DNA of 64,000 nt from Bacteroides sp. GTDB lineage: Bacteria > Bacteroidota > Bacteroidia > Bacteroidales > Bacteroidaceae. Shown piece by piece: positions 59,952 through 64,000 of the stretch (within the stretch, counting starts at the first letter, position 1; the number at the start of each line of letters is the position of its first letter). The DNA is taken from positions 1-64,000 of the forward strand of contig JAJQDI010000021.1 of the NCBI GenBank assembly GCA_021202275.1. The letters run 5' to 3'. The translations under genes were made by a program, and so were the position numbers. Below the pieces are notes generated by a model. The model saw only the letters and a program-made list of their open reading frames with translations. It was not told the origin of the DNA and did no database searches.

Positions 59952-61517
59952 ATGATTTCCAATAAATTAAGCAATGTTTTTACTTCTACTCTCTTTTTTC
60001 TGAACGTAAAACACACCAAACGATATTCTGATCTTTTTTATAATGAACATCCACATAAATATAATTTATTTGGTTTGTCTAAAATGCTGTTCGATTATGG
60101 CATTAACAATGGTGGCATAAAGATTGAAAACAAAAACTCAGATATATTTGATATACAAACTCCTTTTATCGCACAATTAGGAGACGTATTTACCTGTGTA
60201 CATGATGTAGACTCTAAGAAGGTCTCTTATGTATGGAACGGTAAGAAGATGGCTCTTAGCCCGGAGAAGTTTTGTGATTCCTGGACAGGATTTATTCTTT
60301 TGGTGGAGAAGACTGACAATGCAATTGAACCTAATTATACAGAAAATAGACGAAAAGAACTTTTTGTACAGTTGCAACTTATAGCCCTGCTGCTGATTGC
60401 AAGTTGTGTGTTCCTTATGGGTATTTTTTTCAATAAGTTGTATTTGCAGGCATCTTTGATGCCAGGTATACTTATAAATCTAACCGGACTTTATATAAGT
60501 GGTTTACTTGTTCAGCATCAGTTGAAAATTCATAATAAATATGCAGATAAGATCTGCTCTGTATTTCATAAAAGTGACTGTAACAATATTCTGTATACGA
60601 AAGAGGCTAAATTCATGGGGTTGATCAGTTGGAGTGAAGTAGGATTTAGTTATTTCCTTTCCAATCTTATCGTTTTCATATTTTTCCCTGAAGCTCTTCC
60701 TGTAGTAGCATTATGCAACGTGATGGCACTTCCTTATACTGTCTGGAGTATATGGTATCAGAAATTCAAAGCCAGACAATGGTGTACTTTATGTATTTGC
60801 ATACAGCTAATTATCTGGTTGTTTTTTATCACCAGTGTAGTATTCAATTATTTCTTTCTATTCACTATTTCCTGGATGAGTGTGTTTACTGTGATCGCTA
60901 CGTATATTGTCTCTTTCATCTTACTTGATACAGGAGTAGCTATATGGGAACAGAAAGGAAAAACGGGAAGTGCTTTACAAGAGTTGAATAGTTTGAAAGC
61001 AAATGAACAGATATTTTCTTTACTACTCCAACAACAAGCTTATCATAAAGTAGATAGACATACCTCTTCTGTTTTGTTTGGTAATCCTGATGCCAGACTG
61101 CTTGTTACCATTCTTACCAATCTGTATTGCAGTCCGTGTGCAGGTATGCATAAACGGGCGGAAAATCTATTGGAAAGTTCAGAAGATTCTATTTGTATAC
61201 AATATATTTTTTCTGCATTTAGCGAAGATCTTACATCCGCTAATAAAAATCTGATAGCTGTCTATCTCCAGAAAGATGGAAAAGAAGCAAAAGAAATATA
61301 TAACAAGTGGTTTGAAGGAGGAAAGAAAATGCAAGATAATTTCTTTGCTGATCTGGAGATTAATGCGAATGATCCTGATGTGAAAGCCGAGTTTGATAAA
61401 CATGAGGAATGGAGAAATCGTACTCAGATCAGCGCCACTCCTACCATTTTAATAAACGGCTATCAATTACCGGAAAACTATAAAATAGAAGATTTAGCTT
61501 TTATTACAAACATATAG
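59952..61517 (+). CDS. Degenerate C39-like / vitamin K epoxide reductase / thioredoxin fusion
   Basis: A 521-residue membrane protein. Residues 1-120 follow the C39 peptidase fold used in bacteriocin exporters (PFIAQLGDVFTCVHDVD...LSPEKFCDSWTGF), but the N-terminal catalytic Cys position is T-S-T, so it should not cleave. Residues 135-330 hold about five to six helices of a VKOR domain with Cys pairs C202/C210 and WCTLC (278-281). Residues 370-521 form a thioredoxin/DsbA-like domain with CSPC (393-396) and the cis-Pro loop SATPTI. VKOR oxidises the Trx domain and so makes disulfides in exported proteins. The peptide gene 100 bp downstream, with six Cys, is a likely substrate. The region is AT-rich. 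Confidence 0.8.
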   Translation: MISNKLSNVFTSTLFFLNVKHTKRYSDLFYNEHPHKYNLFGLSKMLFDYGINNGGIKIENKNSDIFDIQTPFIAQLGDVFTCVHDVDSKKVSYVWNGKKMALSPEKFCDSWTGFILLVEKTDNAIEPNYTENRRKELFVQLQLIALLLIASCVFLMGIFFNKLYLQASLMPGILINLTGLYISGLLVQHQLKIHNKYADKICSVFHKSDCNNILYTKEAKFMGLISWSEVGFSYFLSNLIVFIFFPEALPVVALCNVMALPYTVWSIWYQKFKARQWCTLCICIQLIIWLFFITSVVFNYFFLFTISWMSVFTVIATYIVSFILLDTGVAIWEQKGKTGSALQELNSLKANEQIFSLLLQQQAYHKVDRHTSSVLFGNPDARLLVTILTNLYCSPCAGMHKRAENLLESSEDSICIQYIFSAFSEDLTSANKNLIAVYLQKDGKEAKEIYNKWFEGGKKMQDNFFADLEINANDPDVKAEFDKHEEWRNRTQISATPTILINGYQLPENYKIEDLAFITNI

Positions 61518-61619
61518 ATGTTGACACTATCTGTACTATTGCTAAGTTGTAAGGCAATAGAATAATAATCTGATCAATTATTATTGTCTTTTTACAACAT
61601 CATAAAAAAATAATAAACC

Positions 61620-61796
61620 ATGAAAAAAATTAATTTGAAAGGAATTTCAGAAACTCTTAGTGAAAAAGAACTGAAAAATGTTATGGGAGGTAGTGGAAGT
61701 TCAAACGGTTGCCCTACAGGACAGACTAAATGTATTTGTAATGGAGCAGATAAAGGCTGTGTATCCTCTTTACAGGCTTGTTGGAATAAGTGTTAA
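61620..61796 (+). CDS. Double-glycine leader peptide precursor with six-Cys core (RiPP/bacteriocin-like, GG-Bacteroidales type)
   Basis: 58 residues, not in standard calls. Leader: MKKINLKGISETLSEKEL then KNVMGG, with LSEKELKNVMGG matching the Bacteroidales double-glycine leader (TIGR04149-like). Cleavage after G24 leaves a 34-residue core with Cys at 31, 38, 40, 47, 54 and 58, plus Gly/Ser/Asn. It lacks Cys in the leader, and the core is hydrophilic. An even number of Cys and the neighbouring VKOR-Trx gene suggest disulfides; radical SAM modification is known for the leader class but no such enzyme is visible in the window. Role (toxin, signal) unknown. The ATG is preceded by AATAATAAACC. 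Confidence 0.75.
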   Translation: MKKINLKGISETLSEKELKNVMGGSGSSNGCPTGQTKCICNGADKGCVSSLQACWNKC

Positions 61797-62002
61797 ATAC
61801 AATCCAATAGCTTACCGGGAAGTACAGTAGGTTTATTTCCAATAATAAAATTAGGGTAACTGCATTTATAAATTATAATATAAATAACTATTAATATGAT
61901 TTTGTTTATTCAGACTCAAGAATATGCATCATTGTAATCAGAGATTTGCATATATAATATATTTTGATGTGGTTACCCTATATGATAAATTTGAGCGAAG
62001 AA

Positions 62003-63438
62003 ATGAAGAATGTGCCATTGTGTGTTATTTTTTCCATGTTATTTTCTATGCCTTGTTTTGCACAAAACAAGATTTTAAATATAAATTTTCCTGACTCTGT
62101 AAAAGAGAAGGAAATAATAATCCATTATTCAATAGGAGAGATACTTAATTATTTTTATGAGCCTTATTTGTTTAAACAAAAGACACATACAAATAATCTC
62201 TCAGTGAGTATTCCGGATTCGGTTGAAACGATTTTATTGGAAATTTTTCCTACAAATCAATATGAATGGGGTAAAAACGTGGTCTTGTATATGAACACTA
62301 AAGGTCAATATACTATCGATATTGATTCTGTGAATCCTCCACTATTTAGGGGGGAATTGTCTGCCTTGCATCGGTTCATGTACAATTTAAAAAATGGTAG
62401 TGGTGTAAAAAGGGCTGAGTTTACAGAGCAAAAATTCATGAATAAGACCCCACTCATATCTTTTTATGATTTTATGGATAAAGAAATTGATACTGATATA
62501 GCTAGTCTTGATCAATTATATCAGAAAAATCAAATAGATAAACACTCATACTTTTTTGCCAAAGATCAAGTAGTGGATGATTATTTATTTCGTGCAGCAC
62601 TACTTGCGCAGTCGCCTGAAAAAAATATTTTCTAAAATTGATTCATTAAATTTTTATAGAGATTTAGATAGACTTTTTAAAAAGTATCATACAATATATA
62701 AATGGGGTATATCTGTAATCCCAAAGGCTGAACTAAAGTCAAGAGAACTGATTTCTTATGAAAGATTAGATTTAGGTCTGGATTCTATATTTAGCTTAAT
62801 CTCATTGTTAAATAAAGAAGAGCAAGAAATTGTTGCTGCATCTGAAATCATAACAAATACATCTATCGGTTTATTAGATTCTATTCAATTAAATACTTAC
62901 CGAAATCTCTATAAAGAGAAATTTCCAAATAGTATGTATAATCAGTCTCTCACCAATCTAAAATCATTAACAAAAAAAAGAGTATATCCTGGCTCAATTT
63001 ACAATAGAAAGTGGATTTCATGATTATGGAAAATTTGAGGTAGATGATTTATGTAAAATTACAGGAATGATATTTGGAGAAAAACCTGTTTTTGTTGACT
63101 TTTGGGCAACATGGTGTGGACCGTGTATAAAAGAATTTGAACATAGAGAAGCATTGGAGCAATTTTTATCTGAAAATAACATTGGATTGTTATATGTTTC
63201 TCTTGATTTTTCTGGTGCATTTAACAATTGGAAAGAAACCATACAAGAAAAACAATTGGAAGGATTTCATTATTTAGCAACTGAGAAGTTCGGTGCAAAA
63301 TTACCATATTTTGAGAAAGATGCGAGCATTCCACGTTATATCCTCTTAGATAAAACCGGGGCTATATTAATAGAATATGGTGAAACACCAAGTTCAGGAA
63401 GACTTATTCCTCAAATTAAGAATGCATTAGGGCTATGA
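62003..63438 (+). pseudogene. TlpA-like thioredoxin protein, broken by two A-tract frameshifts
   Basis: One gene in three frames. Part 1 (62003-62635) starts MKNVPLCVIFSMLFSMPCFA, a signal peptide, then a beta-rich N-domain like those before Bacteroidales TlpA domains. At 62619-62625 (A7) the frame moves to part 2 (to 63023), a helical linker. At 62972-62979 (A8) it moves again and part 3 ends at 63438 as a thioredoxin domain: VFVDFWATWCGPCIKEFEHREAL with CGPC, and IPRYILLDKTG. Removing one A at each tract gives a single protein of about 478 residues. It would reduce or shuffle disulfides in the periplasm. I chose the ATG at 62003; upstream ATGs in frame (61964, 61982) precede no signal. Confidence 0.8.
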
Positions 63439-63555
63439 AAAAAATGGCAATCTGATTATAGTCAGTTACTTTTTTACAGATAAAATATTTCACTGAAACT
63501 ATACTGTATTAATTACAGAATATGCAATCGGAACTATTAGGAAATTAAAACACTC

Positions 63556-64000
63556 ATGAATAATCCAAATAATAATATAGCTTTTATCATTGTCTGGATC
63601 GGAGATTGGCCCTGGTACTTTTGTTACTTTATCCATACTTGTGGATACAATCCCAATATTGATTTTTACATTCTTACAGATAATAATATATGCCCTGAGA
63701 CTATTCCTTCCAATGTAAAATTCATCTCTTATTCTCAGGAACAATTTTCCGGAGATGCGACCGCTGTGTTGGGATTAGAAATTAATCTTACACATGGCTA
63801 TAAACTTTGTGACTTTAAACCAGCATACGGCTACATTTTTAAAGATTTAGTTAAAGACTATGATTTCTGGGGTTATTGTGATATTGATCTGATTTGGGGA
63901 AATATACGCAAATTCATGACAGAAGAATTATTGGATCAATATGATGTGATAAGTGCAAGGCATGATTACCTCACCGGTTGTTTTGCTCTTTTCAGAAATA
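63556..64000 (+). CDS. DUF6625-like glycosyltransferase-type protein, truncated by the window edge
   Basis: The frame opens at the ATG at 63556 and is still open at 64000 (148 codons). MNNPNNNIAFIIVWIGDWPWYFCYFIHTC, then KLCDFKPAYGYIF and DYDFWGYCDIDLIWGNIRKFM. The last two are typical of DUF6625: the (D/W)-x-C-D-I-D-L-I-W-G block looks like a nucleotide-sugar DxD site of a GT-A fold, seen in polysaccharide and some peptide-modification loci. It starts 117 bp after the TlpA-like gene. The 3' end, substrate and the rest of the locus lie outside. Confidence 0.65.
   Translation, partial: MNNPNNNIAFIIVWIGDWPWYFCYFIHTCGYNPNIDFYILTDNNICPETIPSNVKFISYSQEQFSGDATAVLGLEINLTHGYKLCDFKPAYGYIFKDLVKDYDFWGYCDIDLIWGNIRKFMTEELLDQYDVISARHDYLTGCFALFRN

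Noticed and set aside
61986-61993. TAAATTTG as promoter of the TlpA-like gene
   Set aside because: It would place the start about 3 nt before the ATG and no -33 word is present; cotranscription with the peptide is more likely.

Overview
The window looks like a chromosomal segment of a Bacteroidales bacterium, probably near Parabacteroides or another Porphyromonadaceae/Tannerellaceae-like genus. This rests on lineage-typical proteins (SusB-type GH97, SusR-like regulator, NigD-like lipoprotein, UpxY antiterminator, DUF4252, a 308-residue NusB, DUF3276) and on about twenty candidate promoters with the Bacteroidetes -7 box TAnnTTTG, several with a TTG/TTTG about 20 nt upstream. The genus is inference. 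No rRNA, tRNA, CRISPR array, intact insertion sequence or prophage was seen.

Layout. 1-260: promoter, leader peptide with four consecutive His codons and terminator on the minus strand, looking like the attenuator of a his operon lying off the left edge. 457-8458: thioesterase, a frameshifted small gene, a carboxyltransferase (PycB/OadA type), DsbD, Dabb protein, uridine kinase, MltF-like lipoprotein. 8699-11215: sodium:solute symporter with a 41-residue partner, then degenerate palindromic repeats. 11250-17327: minus-strand cluster NigD-like, YIP1, smpB, nucleoside-recognition protein, metH, nitroreductase. 17440-20035: DMP19-type protein and dnaK. 20461-23382: UpxY-type antiterminator and a frameshifted SLBB polysaccharide exporter without sugar genes. 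24457-26638: binding protein and permease of an iron/B12 ABC importer without ATPase. 26720-37874: META lipoprotein, BamE-like protein, SDR, carboxynorspermidine synthase, bcp, recA, an ECF sigma/anti-sigma-like/DUF4252 unit, clpB. 38850-44657: DUF5606, coaE, YbbR-like, yajC, nusB, then DUF3276, rplY, pth, S4 protein. 45251-50323: HIT protein, a possible small RNA, gcvT-pepT, a PurF-like protein. 50821-58918: esterase-like protein, GH97 with SusR-like regulator, crcB, pentapeptide protein, enolase.

From about 58980 to the right edge the DNA is visibly more AT-rich and looks like an accessory island. It carries a degenerate-C39/VKOR/thioredoxin fusion, a small gene (61620-61796) for a 58-residue double-glycine-leader peptide with six core cysteines, a TlpA-like thioredoxin gene broken by two A-tract frameshifts, and the start of a DUF6625-like glycosyltransferase. 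I read this as an export and disulfide-formation module for a Cys-rich secreted peptide; it is the best candidate for a little-described system here.

Caution: at least five single-base-type frameshifts interrupt otherwise convincing genes (about 1181, 2025-2031, 22433-22438, 62619-62625, 62972-62979), four of them in A homopolymers of 6 to 8. Assembly indels are the simplest explanation; slippage or phase variation cannot be excluded from sequence alone.
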